A stretch of 64,000 nucleotides of DNA from Taxillus chinensis (Eukaryota; Streptophyta; Magnoliopsida; Santalales; Loranthaceae): assembly GCA_023512835.1 (NCBI GenBank), contig CM042088.1, positions 53,131,579-53,195,578 of the forward strand, in the 5' to 3' direction. The position numbers and the translations under genes were made by a program. Within the stretch, counting starts at the first letter, position 1; each line of letters starts with the position of its first letter. This document shows positions 34,788 to 53,470 of this stretch, piece after piece. A model generated the notes under the pieces. That model was given only the letters and a program-made list of their open reading frames with translations, was not told the origin of the DNA and did not search any database.

Positions 34788-35180
34788 TGTTGAATATCTT
34801 AAGGAGGTCTTTACATTGCTAAGGGGGAATAAGTTATATACTAATATTAAGAAGTGTACTTTAAAAAGTGTACTTTTTTAAGTTAGGGTAGCAAAATAAA
34901 AGTGATATGCATGTCATGTGATGACTTTCATATTCATGATAGTTTTCTTATGAGAAATGGACAACTCTATCTTTTATGTACCTCCTTCCTGAAAAAATTA
35001 TTTGAGATTTATATGATGGTAATTTAATAGAACATTTTGAAAGAGACAAGACCATTGAAGTTTTGAATGAGTGATATTATTGGCCTAGATTACAAAGGAA
35101 AATGACCAACATTATGTGGAGATGTTATATATGTCAAACAACAAAGGGGCCACAAGCTTAAGGGAAAACATAAAAACTAA
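34788..35180 (+). pseudogene. Ty3-gypsy RT-end to integrase zinc-finger fragment
   Basis: After the solo LTR the plus strand reads EYLKEVFTLL, then, with frame jumps, a LYVPPS-like RNase H/integrase linker. The integrase HHCC region follows, with YYWPRLQRKMTNIMWRCYICQTTKG-like text near 35070-35150. Stops are frequent. Together with 32946-33162 it outlines one plus-strand gypsy relic. Confidence 0.65.
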
Positions 35181-35380
35181 AACTCATATCTATACGTGTG
35201 AGAAAGGAATATACTAAAGAAAACTCAAGGATGAGTTCCTTTTAAGTGGAGGTGAATGATGGAGGCCATAATCATACGATTAGGAGCCCGATCACCATGT
35301 GCGATTATCGTATGACCAACCTTTGCGTATGACCAAACTCTACGATCAAAGTAATTAAAAGTTAAGCTAGAATTTTCATT

Positions 35381-36005
35381 TGTTAGGAAGTGATCAAGGC
35401 GCAGGTCCACCCGCATGTCACAATATTGTCCGCTTTGGGCTCACCACATCGGCCCGCACGGCTTTAAAACGCGTTGTTACATTTTGGGCCTGCTTCACCA
35501 TATAAGCTTCTTGACTTCTCCTTTTTCTTCCGATATGGGACATAATTTCCCAACAATCTCCCCTTTGTCACATATCGAACTACAGCATAGCCTAGAGACG
35601 CACCTATGAAACTGATGAGCTACCACCATGTGGGCCGTCATGGGAGCTCCCCCTAAATGTACATTTTGATTGAGAGCAGACCGATTCGATCACCTGAAGA
35701 CAAGGATTTGTATTCCATAATCAGATACCGCCGCACACTACGCGACACGCCGCTCGGCCACAGATTACACCGAGAAGACTTTCGATATAATGAAACACCA
35801 GACGGAGACAACCAGACTCTAATACCAGTTTGTTAGGAACTGATCAAGGCGCAAGTCCACCCGCATGTCACAATATTGTCCGCTTTGGGCTCGCCACATC
35901 GGCCCGCACGGTTTTAAAACGCGTTGTTACATTTTGGACCTGCTTCACCATATAAGCCTCTTGACTTCTTCTTTTTTTTCCGATATGAGACACGATTTCC
36001 CAACA
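35381..36005 (-). mobile_element. Full-length TRIM retroelement with target duplication
   Basis: Two 175-bp LTRs (35381-35555 and 35831-36005) face the minus strand, starting TGTTGGGAAAT on that strand. The primer-binding site beside the right-hand LTR reads TGGTATTAGAGT, close to the initiator-Met tRNA complement. The polypurine tract AAAGGGGAGAT abuts the left LTR. TCATT is duplicated at 35376-35380 and 36006-36010. The 275-bp core has no coding capacity, so mobilisation would need proteins from elsewhere. This is the best-preserved family member in the window. Confidence 0.93.
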
Positions 36006-36010
36006 TCATT

Positions 36011-36776
36011 TAATTGTTAGTTGTTAAATTATTGTCATAACCCTCACATAGGATATAAATAAGTAAATAGGACTTATTATAATGACATATTATCATCATT
36101 ATTGAATAAATTTGGATTTTTCCTTGAGCTTTGCTTTGTTTTATTAAGTCTCTTAATTTAGGGTTAATTGATTGATGTCGCGTATGTGAAAATATTGTTA
36201 ATTTATTCACAAAGTTACTAACTAGTGTATCATTCATGAAATATGTGCATAATATATAAATATATCATCTTTACCAAATATAATCTGTAATAATAAGGAA
36301 GTTTCATTGTGAACATCTTATTTTTTTTTTAAATACTCTTTTTATCTCATTGAATTTTTAGTTAAAGAAATATTTTTAACAAGATCACATATGATATAGT
36401 GAATATCTCAAGAGTGATAAGAGTGATATATGGAGTGTGTTGAAGCCCCATCAATGATGTGAGATATTCAATTCGAATCCATGTGGAAACATTAGAATGA
36501 CAGATACTTTTGGAGAGAGTGTGCTGGCTGAAAATATCGAGTGCGAATCAAGGAAAAGAGATTCATTATCCCGACCATAACCATCAATAAAGTATGTTGA
36601 AAATATCGATCAAATGATACCTACCTCTTCTCCCATGAATAAAGGTTTCTGCTAGTATGCGCCAATTGCCATAGAAAAGTAGAAAATTCTCCCGTTCAAT
36701 TTTTCACACACACACAAAATAAAAATCATTGAATCAATCTCCATATATATATTATAAATCATTAAATCAATCTCCA
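36011..36776. other. Intergenic DNA, nothing recognised
   Basis: AT-rich, with only short open frames and no recognisable repeat structure. Confidence 0.4.
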
Positions 36777-36914
36777 TGGACGGCGCATTTTTAACATTAA
36801 AAATAAAAAATATCTGATCACAACATTTGTGTCCCACTGAAGCTGTGGACGGCGCATTTTTAACATTAAAAATAAAAAATATCTGATCACAACATTCGTG
36901 TCCCACTGAAGCTG
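36777..36914. repeat. 69-bp perfect-period tandem duplication
   Basis: Two adjacent 69-bp units, each beginning TGGACGGCGCATTTTTAAC, differ at one base (ATTTGTG against ATTCGTG). They lie directly upstream of the SQE copy A promoter block. Confidence 0.9.
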
Positions 36915-36949
36915 AGGTGTAAATGTGATGACAGAACTTGTCAAGCTTG

Positions 36950-38644
36950 TATCTTGAGTAAAGTCAAATGCAACATCCACATTCGCTGGACTGTTTCTTA
37001 GCCATGCAAGAGCGTGATTTAATTAAGTTTATCCACACAGGCACTGTACGTACCCCCGGCGCAAGGCACAAGGGTCCTGCCAGAGCAATTCGAAAGGGGC
37101 GTCTCATATCAATATATGGACGTACGGGACGGTTTTGTTGAGTTCTGACATGGTTGGTTCTAGAACACGAAAAAAACAAACGGATTGGCACGTTTAGTAC
37201 TAAATATCTCACTACCGAAGTGGTCCCGTCACGTCACATGAGCACTAGCACTCGCTGCAATTTGAGAGTACTAAATATCTTTCTCGAGCCCACTGTCTTT
37301 GTACACAGACGTCTCATTTTTTTCTTCCTTCGCTCATTTTTAGTATTTTTTTTTGTTAAAGTACTTTTTACAAGCGGTTTGAAAATTATTTTCTACTTAT
37401 ATTTTTTATTTGAGAGCTACTTTTTATTAAATTTTCTGATTTTAGATTGTGGGCGGAGAGGAAGGCCGTTGCAAGTGGGGTTGCAGGGGCGGGGGTGGCA
37501 GTCGCTTGGGGGGAGGGAGGGTCGCAAATCCAGAGTGGCCATCACTAGGGAGGAAGGTCGCAGATTGGGAATGGCCATTACTGGAGAGAGAGAGGTCACA
37601 GAGTGAGGTGGCCGTCGCGAGGGATAGGCGGCGAGGGTGCACTGCAGGCGAAAGGGGGCGGGGGTGCATTGCAGGGGCAACAGCGGGCATGAGAACAGTT
37701 TTTAACAAAACGAAAATATTAAAATGATATTTTCTATTTCCTGAAAATAATTTTTTATTTTTAAAAACCAGAAATAAAAACTGTAATCAAACAAAAAAAA
37801 TGTACCTGCCTTCTGTACAGAAAATAATTTTAAAGTTTGACAAAACATCTCTAAGATTTTTTGACAAATATTAGTTATTAAATCTACGGTCAAGAATGCC
37901 TTTATTATTTATTTAATTTGCTCATAAATTCTCAATTACCCAGAGAGAGTGTGTGTGGAGTTTCCATGCTTTGTAAGTTCTCTTCAAAAGAGTATTTAGT
38001 TTTTAAATTCTACGAGTCCTATAATAATTTTATATAATTAAATTTAAAATTCTATTTTAAAAATATATGTTTTAAAAGTTATTTCTAAATTTTTTTTATT
38101 TTTAAATTAAAATTTAATTTTAGTAAGTGAATCTATTTATTTTTTTTTTTTTTATTTGCACTCTACTTTATTATATATACCTATCATATTTTATTTTATT
38201 TTATTTAAATTTTTGGTGAGATTCGATTTTAAAAACACATTCTTTTAAAAACACATTATTATCTCTCTCTTTTCAAATAGAATTTGTTTTCAAAATTTAA
38301 AATTCAACCCAAATTCCTATAAAGATTCAAAATCATAAAAATACAAAAATAAAAATATATACCAAATGGCCCTGAAGCCTTTGCTTGCTAGATATGAAAA
38401 AGTCGAAAGAGTATTGAAAATATATTGTTGGAATTCCTAGTATGCTATTGAGGTGATTGTAGCCTCCTTTCGTGAAAATTTATATTTGTGATACAATTGG
38501 AAGAGGATTAGAGATTCATTTGTAGCCAAGAAATTGAGAGATGAGTGCATTCATACATTAGGAAAAGACGCTAGAGGTACTATCATCATCATTAACATTG
38601 GAGATAACATTGCTGGTTCTGTTATTATTCACACCCTCACCAAG
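36950..38644 (+). pseudogene. SQE copy A: promoter block and ruined exon 1
   Basis: 36950-37120 matches the upstream region of SQE copy C (shared CCCCCGGCGCAAGGCACAAG). 37200-37330 and 37850-37950 match upstream regions of copies B and C (shared TCGAGCCCACTGTC, and TTATTAAATCTACGGTC). Exon 1 is recognisable at 38428-38644 down to the conserved donor after CACCAAG. The ATG has become TTG, an early 1-base shift is present and the FAD-binding glycines are altered. No exon 2 follows. A GC-rich insert at about 37335-37800 and further foreign sequence split the promoter from the exon. It is a dead fragment. Confidence 0.8.
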
Positions 38645-41600
38645 GTACTAACTATTACATCCCGTATTTTCAACTCGAGAAAACTAATTAATGAATTTCC
38701 ATGCTCCACACCCGAAGGTGATAACAGTTGGAAGGAGACCTTAATACGGGTGTTATCTCCACCTGATCATCATACAAACCATACATATACACATATGACA
38801 TATGTGAGTCTCTTGTAAGAGTTTGTGTATGGGACCCTCTATGTGAGTCTCCTCAAGAACCCTTAGCATGAGTTAAGCATCTTGTATGACGTACTGGACA
38901 TATGTGTATAAGTTTGACAGCAAATTTGGTTAAAATTGTCCTAGCTAGTGGAACCTTTCACTCATTATGGAAGAAAAGTGGACGTAGTAAAAATTGCTCT
39001 GAACCACCATAAAATATTATGTGTTCTTATTTATATGCATTAGGTTTTAATTATATATTATTTTGTTATGTGGGTTATTCAACCCCCCTTCTAGTGCATA
39101 CTCTTGAGACTAACAATTTCTATACATGTTCTCCTTACTATTCTACTATATTATATTACAGTTATTCAATTTTGTCGGCCGTGGAGAATTTCGAATGAGA
39201 TGAATAAATTCCAACAAATGTTAATGGATATCGGATGATGGTGTGCAAAATTAGTGTTGATGGAAGAAGACAACATCTGCTGAATTTATCGTGAAAGGTC
39301 AAACCTAATATAAAGCTTGGGGAAAAAGGAGAACTAAATTGATGGGGAATAATAGGGAAAAGCTTCTCTTTGATTTCTTACTCTCTTCATGAATTTTTTG
39401 GTTAAGAACTCTTTAAAATCATTAGAGCTTGTTGTTATTCGTCTGTGAAGGTCCTCTTTATATAAGGGTTGAATTGGAGCGTGGGAGGGAGTCACAAGAC
39501 CATTATTCAATTTCCTAACCAATATGAAAGGGTTCCATTATTTAGGAGGTGTGTCTGAGAAATTTCCAGGTTATCCCATGCTGAACTGTAACTTGTCGTT
39601 GTCAATAGGGCAAGAAATTGGGGTAACCCATGATTCTTTGTATATGGGACAAATTAGATCAAATTGGTAGTATAAACCTATAATTTTTGGTGTAAAAAAG
39701 TAAATTCTAAAAGAAATTAAGCTAAAGCGGGGTGGATTGGAAGATTAGAGGCATCAAAGTTGACTCAAAAGGGGATTTAGGTCGATCAACAATGGTTAGC
39801 CGCATGTGCAGGGGAACCCAAGGAAGAAGATGATTGCTAGCCACAGTAGGCAAGGTTTTTTTTTTTTTTTTTACGAGTGAGGCTCTATTGGATGCGTCCG
39901 GTTCCATTTTTTTATATATAGAGACACTCAACCACACACACTCATAAATGTCATATGCAATATGCACTTTATTTATGACTTCGTGATGGAGATAATATAT
40001 GATAGAAGTAAAAACCTTACATAGTTATTGCCAAAGCATACATAGAAGAATTATTAGAATGATTATGTTGGTTAAGAAATTGATTTGTTGAAGCTACCAA
40101 AAATAAGTCTAAGTCTAGAGACTCGGAGACCTATAGATCCGTAAAGTCGAAGAATTAAAGTCTTAAAATATAAGAACGGTCATTACGTGCTTATAAGTGG
40201 ATAGGCTCGAAAATCTGAAAGGTTGAAGATCTTTCAAAGTAGTGGAAGCTATCAAAAGCAACGAAAAAACCAAAGACTTGAAGGTCGAAGAGTCGAAGGC
40301 TTATCACCAATTATTAAGATTAGTTGAGCTAAGTTAGAGAGTCAAAGACCTGAAGGGTTAAAGACTTGAAACATTAAAGAATTTAGCTCAGGATATCAAG
40401 CAGGTTATGCAAACACTCCACCGAACATTTGAAGAACCGAAGGGCAAAGCGTCAAAACCTTACGACTCCATCAAAGTTGAATGTTGAAGCATAGAGTATC
40501 TCACTACAAATGAAGGTTTTAATGCAATTAAAGCTTTGAGGCTTTGAAGCTTCGAAGTTGCTTACTTTGAAGAGAAGCACTCTCTGCGAAGCATCAGATG
40601 TCTCTAAATGACATAGATCTTCAAGGTTATGCCCAGAAGAGCCTTAATACACACTAACCTTCAACGTTACCATACTTAAAGCCCAAAAAAACAGTTTGTG
40701 TGGAACTCCGAAGAATATTAATTAACAATTCTCATGCATTGAAAAAATAACTTTTAAGAGTTTGAATCAAGAGTCCCTAACAAGAATAGAGCTTCTAAGA
40801 GTGCAAAAATACTTCCTTTAACTTCAAGAGTCCGCATTTACTTTTCACCTTTACACACACATTCAAAGGGTCAAGAATTCAATAAATATAAAGGAAACCG
40901 TAAAAGTAAGGACCGACAGGATTAAGAATGCCTTTAATACTACGTGTGAGACCAAGATCATCATACTTTGAGAAACATCCTTTCAATCTTTGTTTTGAAA
41001 GATCCAACACAAACAAATCTCCAAGCTCTTTGTTGGAAAATCATAATTAACAACTAGCTTGAAGATCGTTCCATAAACTGTTCTCTATCTCACATAGTTT
41101 GTCTTACAGTCATAACTCTTGTGCATTAACTTCCTGTTATATTGTACGAATATTCTTCACTTGATCTGAGCCGCCTTAGAATAGGTTTCGTGATAACCAC
41201 TCAAATCACTTGTTTATTAGTTCATTATCACTTTTATATTCTTTGATTGCTTCTCATTAATTATGGAAGTATATTTATCTTGTTTTCTCATCTTTCCTTA
41301 AACCTTTTGAGTCTACGAAAGAGTCAAGCTTTCACAAAAATTATCTATTCACCCTCCATTTAAACTCACTTTGGGACCTACAAATTAGTATAAAAGATAC
41401 TACCATCCATAACACATTATACAACACAGACAAACACCATTAACGTAATCATGCACTTTATGAAATCAATTATTCTCACAAGTGAGGAGGAGAAGATTTT
41501 GGAGAGAGTTGTAAATTGTTGAAATAGAATTGTACGTGTTAGTGAATGGGGAGATGTGGCTATTGGTGGAAAATACCACCGTTGGAAGTGGGGGAAGTAG

Positions 41601-42055
41601 CTAGTGGAATAATGTTATAGCCGTTGGAGGGATATTAGGGGGAAAAGTTTTTTTTTAAGAAAATACTATCTGGAAAACTAAATCATGTAAGCATGTATCC
41701 AATCTAGTCAAAATGGGATACTATAGAGTTGTAAAAACAATATACTCTTCTCAAATGAGGCCTTAATGTGTGTTATAGTTCAAGTAAGTTATGTATTTAG
41801 GGCCAATATGTCTCAGAATTATTGGTACTACAACCTAATACCCTTAACTCCGAGTGAGGGCTCTTAGCCTAGTTCAAGTAATGTAAAAGCAATGTAAGTA
41901 AAAAAGTACAATTTATATTTAAAATCTTAAAAATTGAAATTGGACAAGCATGTTTCTTAAAATAGTTAACTATATGTTGTATTGTTATGATGCTTCATTT
42001 TTTTTTGTCTATGCAAAAACAAATATTTCATAATACGTACAAAATCAACCATGTG
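38645..42055. repeat. Retroelement debris, mostly LTR fragments
   Basis: Near 39075 and 41350 the sequence reads ATTCAACCCCCCTT..ACTAACA and ATTCACCCTCCATTT..CCTACA, like the 3' ends of copia LTRs before a primer-binding site. 40080-40450 is full of GTCGAAG/TTGAAG repeats of the kind found in LTRs. No pol domain is visible. Open frames here (such as the minus-strand one at 39334-39522) match nothing I know. Confidence 0.4.
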
Positions 42056-42063
42056 GAGGAAAC

Positions 42064-43090
42064 TTACTCTAATACTTGAGAATTTCTAAAACAATCTATA
42101 CAAAGTTGAATACCATGTTTCTCATATGATAATGCAGATTCTGAATGTAGCAGTATACTCCATGAGGCCATGAACATCTCAAACTTTTGTATGCTCTCAA
42201 ACAATGGCGTACATTTTACCAAAACATTCTTTGATATGTGCCATTTGCATAACATATGATTGCCATTGGGAAAAATTATTTCAATGGCCTTCATGAGACC
42301 TAACTTTCCATTACTTATAATTACAACTGGACATAGATTGATGTCCTCCATGACTGATTTCATGTCTACTCAATGTTCGAGTATAGTTCTCCACACGCTC
42401 TGATTAAAGATATAAAAATATCACATTGAAAGTTAAGTTAGTTAACGTCACCCCAATGATCTCCAATAATGGAAATTGATAATTGTTCATGTTATACATG
42501 CAATCCAATATTAACATATGTGAAAATGCACAAAACAATATGATACTGTGCTAATATGCCCAAAATAGGCCAGTCAACTCATCTGTACCCTCATTGTACT
42601 GATGCCAAGAAATGTAGTTGAATTCATTTAACTTACTCAACAAATATTGAGTCTCAAATTTACTTGCTTCCTCACTTAATCTAAATTGACTTCATGCATT
42701 GTACACTGTACTAAGAGTGTTTGCGTTGCTCTCACTCTTTGATTTGATTGTAATTAATATATATCTCTAAGTTAAGCTATACTCTTAGTTGTGTGAATGA
42801 GTACTTCTTTCTCCTTCATAGTCAATCTCATTGTAAATGAGTTACCCTCCAAATGTTCAGCATGATCATGATTATGTACTCCATTGATGATAGACAATAT
42901 TCATTCGTCATCCATTCATTATCTTCACACCCTTTAGTCCGAAAGGGTAATTAACCACACTTCTTTATTTTTTTTTGTCTTTTTACCCATTCCATATGTG
43001 ATTGCCAATTGATGTTGTTTTTTAGGGGCCTATATACACCACCTCTTTCACATTCAAGAGTTAATCTTGGAGTTTTATCAAGGTAACTAT
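42064..43090 (-). pseudogene. Mutator-like (MULE/FAR1-type) transposase remnant
   Basis: The intact piece at 42064-42363 reads PVVIISNGKLGLMKAIEIIFPNGNHMLCKWHISKNVL. This is the MULE transposase core, with the Asp normally expected in VTDRE replaced by Asn and the conserved C..H before the third catalytic block. Upstream (42400-43090, minus) further pieces such as LEIIGVTLTNLTF and a GVYRPLKN-like stretch follow MULE order but are broken by many stops. No terminal inverted repeats were identified. Confidence 0.75.
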
Positions 43091-43551
43091 GATCTCAATA
43101 CATTTACAACAAATTCATTTTTCTAATTAATCTCACATGCCCAAATACATCAACTTTCTTTACTCTTAAATATCTGAGCAAAAAACTTCACACATATAAG
43201 TTGAAATAATACATCAATTTTTTTAAAAAGCCACTTATAACAACATGTATCATATAACGTATGAATACCTCATGTATAGTAAACTTGATTATATAGTCTA
43301 TTATTAGCTGAGATTCCCTTACAACATTATATTTAGTTGAAGCATTCAACATATTTTTTTAAGTTAAAAAAATCTAAAATAAAAAATTATTGAATATTAA
43401 TAATCAAATTATATATTATTTTTTTGACATATACAAATCAACCCAAAAACAAATACAGTCTCTTACCTCTCATCAAAGCTAACATATTATGTTGTACATG
43501 GCAAGGGGACGCGAGTTTGGTGCGGAGGGCAAAAAATCCACACCATGCTAA

Positions 43552-43764
43552 TATTTAAAATTACACCATGAAATTAATATTTATTTTAAAAATTAATAGG
43601 ATAAATTTTTTTACTTATTCAATTTTTAATTTTTTTAATTAAATTTAAATAAAAATTAATCATTAAATGATCTTAAAATTTTATAAATATATATACAATA
43701 CAAATATTGAATTTATCAATTAATTTTTAAAATAAATATTATTTTTATGGCGTAATTTTAAATG
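43552..43764. mobile_element. Foldback element upstream of SQE copy B
   Basis: The left arm starts TATTTAAAATTACACCATGA and the right arm, inverted, CATTTAAAATTACGCCATAA. The two arms of about 50 bp match closely and enclose a short AT-rich loop. It is non-coding, lies about 470 bases before the SQE start codon and is absent from the equivalent position of copies A and C as far as I can align. Confidence 0.65.
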
Positions 43765-43814
43765 TACCCATTGGCAAGGGCGTTAGTTTTCCTCATTAAC
43801 TTTTCTCTCTTTCT

Positions 43815-44234
43815 TCTCGACCGAAGTGAAGCCGTCACATCACAGGAACTCTGGCACTGACAACAATTTCACAGTAACTATCTATTTCGAGCCCACTGTC
43901 TGTGTCCCCGGGCATCTCATTAAAACAAATCATTGAAAAAAACAAAACAAAAACAGCCGACTGTCTGGCACTCATATGAGCTACCTTCCTTCTCAAAGCT
44001 TGCTGGTTAAAAATCTTAAGATATTAAAGATTTTTGACAAATATTGGTTATTAAATCTACGGTCGAGAATGCCTTTATTCTTTCTTCAATTTGCTTATTA
44101 ATTCTCAATTACCCGCGAGAGAGAGAGTGAGAGTGAGAAAGAGAGAGAGGAGCTTGAAGAGCCCGGCTGGCAGATAACACGTTCATCCTTTTTGTTGACC
44201 TCTTCTTCTTTTTTTCTTTTCATAGAGGCAGGTT
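43815..44234 (+). promoter_or_regulatory. SQE copy B upstream region, conserved among the copies
   Basis: The stretch shares blocks with the regions before copy A (37200-37330, 37850-37950) and copy C (53690-53800). These include GAAGCCGTC.CATCAC, TTTCGAGCCCACTGTC and TTATTAAATCTACGGTC. A GA-rich tract at about 44117-44150 is probably in the 5' leader. Conservation may reflect duplication age as well as function. Confidence 0.6.
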
Positions 44235-50196
<5,962 letters not shown>

Positions 50197-50335
50197 GAGA
50201 GAGAAAGAGATTTATACCTTCGGAAACTACATGCATCAATCAAGAATGCATTTGAAATTTGTGGTATCAATTTATCAGCAAGAATGGATTAGAATATGTG
50301 AAAGCTATATTTTATATCAGATTTCTAGGCTGTCT

Positions 50336-50740
50336 TTCTAGATTTGGAAGTGCTATTATTTCTAAATTTGTTATTATTTGGAAATCTAGAGTTGGGAGTG
50401 AATTCAAAAGCAGTTTTCTGTTTGTAGTACAGAAAATATTTTTTTATTTGGTATTTATTTTTAGATTTGGTTTTCAAGACCTTGTTTTCAAATGCGAGAA
50501 TCTTTTTGATGTTTTCATTTGCGACGGCTGCCATTCCCCCCCTTCTACCGTGGCGACGCCCCCCACCCAGCCGTCGATCCCATGACGCCCACCCACACCT
50601 TGTGCGTAAATAAGAAAAAGAAAACATTTTATTGAAAATAATGTCCAAACAAAACATAAAGAATCGCGGACGACTTTGTTGGAGCAAATAACGAAAACAT
50701 AGATAGTAATCAATGCTGAAAGACAATAAACAATCTCAAA
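50336..50740. repeat. Low-complexity insert between SQE copies B and D
   Basis: CAGAAAATATTTTTTTATTTGG-like ends surround a C-rich core (50520-50605). A similar arrangement (AT-rich flanks with a G-rich core) lies at about 37335-37800 upstream of SQE copy A, so both may be copies of one element in opposite orientation. Boundaries are uncertain. Confidence 0.4.
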
Positions 50741-50844
50741 CAAACATGTTTCGATTACTTTAATATGAGATAATCTGTCTGCATAATTTATTGACTGGGA
50801 ATACACTATAATTAAAAGAAATTATAATGAGCCCCCAGGACTTA

Positions 50845-51530
50845 GCTTGAAGAGAAGGGTACAATCATAGGGGTGCAGTACAAGTCCAAGGGTGGTGTAG
50901 AATCAAAAGCATTTGCTCCCCTCACAATTGTATGTGATGGCTGCTTCTCAAACCTGCGCCGCACTCTCTGCAAACCCAAGGTTCCAATTTTCCAAAAAAA
51001 AAAAAGAAATTTGTCAAGATGATGTTTAATGTTTTGATGAAAACATTATAGATTATTACCAAATTTGCACATGTTCTTCGTTAGAGATGAACACATTGTT
51101 ATCTCCATATTTTGCAGGTAGAAGTACCTTCTTACTTCGTTGGATTGGTCTTGGAGAACGGTCAACTTCCCTTTCCAAATAATGGACACGTTATTTTGGC
51201 AGACCCTTCACCCATACTGTTTTAATTATCCTATCAGTAGTACTGAAATCCGTTGTTTCGTTGATGTGCCTGGCCTAGAGGTCCCTTTCATAGGCCAATG
51301 GCGAAATGGCTAACTATCTTAAATCTGTGATTGCTCCTCAGGTATTTCCCAACCTGAGGAGCAACCTGTGATTGCTCCTCAAACGATTTTGGGTTCCTAA
51401 GAGTTCTTCTTGTTTACTCTTACAGGTTGCAGCTGCTATAATTTTCCCCATTATAAAGGCTGAAGGTGTGAGGCAGATGTTCTTCCCAGTTACTGTTCCA
51501 GCTTATTATAGAGCCCCTCCCGTCAATTGA
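50845..51530 (+). pseudogene. SQE copy D: truncated pseudogene (exons 4, 5, 8)
   Basis: Exon 4 lacks its start (50845-50980). Exon 5 (51118-51340) has a 4-base insertion after ADPSPILF and a further +1 shift before NGEMANY. Exon 8 (51426-51530) follows directly; exons 6 and 7 and their introns are deleted. Exon 8 keeps the canonical ending VTVPAYYRAPPVN, unlike copy B. Loss of the second FAD motif alone rules out activity. It lies 650 bases after copy B in the same orientation and is a separate, more canonical paralogue. Confidence 0.9.
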
Positions 51531-53201
51531 GATGGGGGGGCTGGATCTGGATCTTTATTCCTAAGCTTTGATAGGGAGATTCTCCACTTTTATGTAACCC
51601 ATCAATTAATGAAGGTTGGAAAATTGTGCTACCGCTTCTGTAAGAGAGAATTTTGCTCCCACTAAACTGCAATTAGCCCACCTCCACCCACCACGTTCTG
51701 GTCAATGGTATCAATTGTATCTCCCCTATTGCCTTCTTATGCTCTTAAGGAAGTCGTGACAAGGATGTGGTGGTAGGAACTTGCAATTTGTACTCACAAT
51801 TTGCTATAGCATCTGGTCTTCATTTGATCTGGCGGCTTGAAAATTTATACTCACAATTTGTACCCATAAAATTTTAAAATTTTAAAAAATATATACGATT
51901 CGCAATTTGGGTGGTCAAATATTACTGTTTTTTTTACTATATATTATTTGACCATTCAAATTCAAGGTATATAGATTTTAAAAAATCAATTTTTATGAGT
52001 ACATGGATTTTGACATGTTCTTTGAACTCATATTTTAAAAAAATTCAAATCTGAAGCATGAATGAAGTTATTTAAAGATGTTTTAGGAAATGTAAAACCA
52101 ATGATGTAACAGGAAATTTTGTCTCATGCCATAAATCATAAAGAACAACAAACAACAAAATTGATATTTGATGAAATTTTCAAAATGCATGAAAAATAGT
52201 AACAATAATTACAAATAAAAAACTTTTTAAAAACCTAGTTTTAAGTGGAAGAGCCAGATTAATGACACGCCGTATTTAGATAGCCTGTGGCTTGCAAGTT
52301 TATAAGGAATCAATTGAAGGATGAATACATTAAAGCGATCATATGAAACATATGTTACCAGTTTTTTTCTTATACACAAGAACTACTAAAGAATGAAGAT
52401 ATAGATGTGCAATTCATTAAAACTAGTGACAATATTATTGAATTATGTATAAAATTGCAACTTACTGTATTATGGAACACATGTGCATTGTGAAGATCAT
52501 ATTCTTTTTTTTCACTATAGTTTTTTTCTTTTTTAATCTTGAGTTTTTTGCTAGAGAAAAGTTTTTTATAGAGTATTTACATGTGATATGGTGTAGGACA
52601 ATACTAGATAGAGGTTGATTGCACAAGTAATTCGTACAGAAATATTTTTATTGTTATTAGATTAATATTAACTTTTTTTAATTTATTTTCATATCAATCT
52701 AATGATATATGAAAAATATTAACTACATAATATATACATGTGAATAATTTTTTTCCATCGTGGATAAACATTTCAACAGTAAATGTTAAGAATATCAATC
52801 AAATGGGATAGGCTGTTCACGTACCACACACCTACCTCTGTATCATGCTTTATGGGCGTGGTTGGTATACTAGATGACTAAATCTAAACCGTAATGTGGG
52901 ATTGAAATTAAAAAATTGAAGATTTAAAGAGAAAAAAATTATTTTGAACACAAAAATTGAATCAAGATTCAAATTCTAAATATCTTTTAACTATTTTTTG
53001 TTTTCAAACTAAAATTTTTTAGAACTCAATTTATTATTATTTTTCTAATCTCTTTCTTTACTTTATTACGTGAGTTTAGGGTTCCATAGCACATTTTTAA
53101 CAAACAAAACTCTATAAGAGAGTTCTTTTTTCCTATTTTTGATTTCAAATCACTCCAATGAAATAGGAAGTCACTGTCTCCCTCCCCATCACCCACAACC
53201 A

Positions 53202-53254
<53 letters not shown>

Positions 53255-53470
53255 CAATCATAGAACTTATAATTATTTTTAAAAAACATTTCTAAAACAT
53301 TTCTATTTTTAAATATAAAGAAGACTTAAATAAAAAAAAATTATTTTGTATATTTTTATTATTATGTACATTCATAATATTTCTTAAAAATATATTTTCT
53401 TTACATATTAAAATTTAACACAAAATCTAATGAATACAGAAATCAAAGTACAAAACTTAACCAACAAACA
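51531..53470. other. Intergenic DNA between SQE copies D and C
   Basis: The first 100-200 bases look like SQE 3' UTR. The rest is AT-rich. At 53202-53253 a poly-C run of about 18 leads into (CA)n. No gene is supported. Confidence 0.5.
53202..53253. repeat. Poly-C plus (CA)n microsatellite
   Basis: A C homopolymer of about 18 bases passes into about 17 CA dinucleotides. Confidence 0.95.

Noticed and set aside
37154..37727. Gly/Arg-rich frames in a G-rich patch upstream of SQE copy A
   Set aside because: Frames are open on both strands because of low-complexity GC-rich repeat DNA; no domain.
53026..53289. Minus-strand open frame with a VCVCVC and GGGG stretch
   Set aside because: It is produced by the CA microsatellite and poly-C run; no domain and no gene context.
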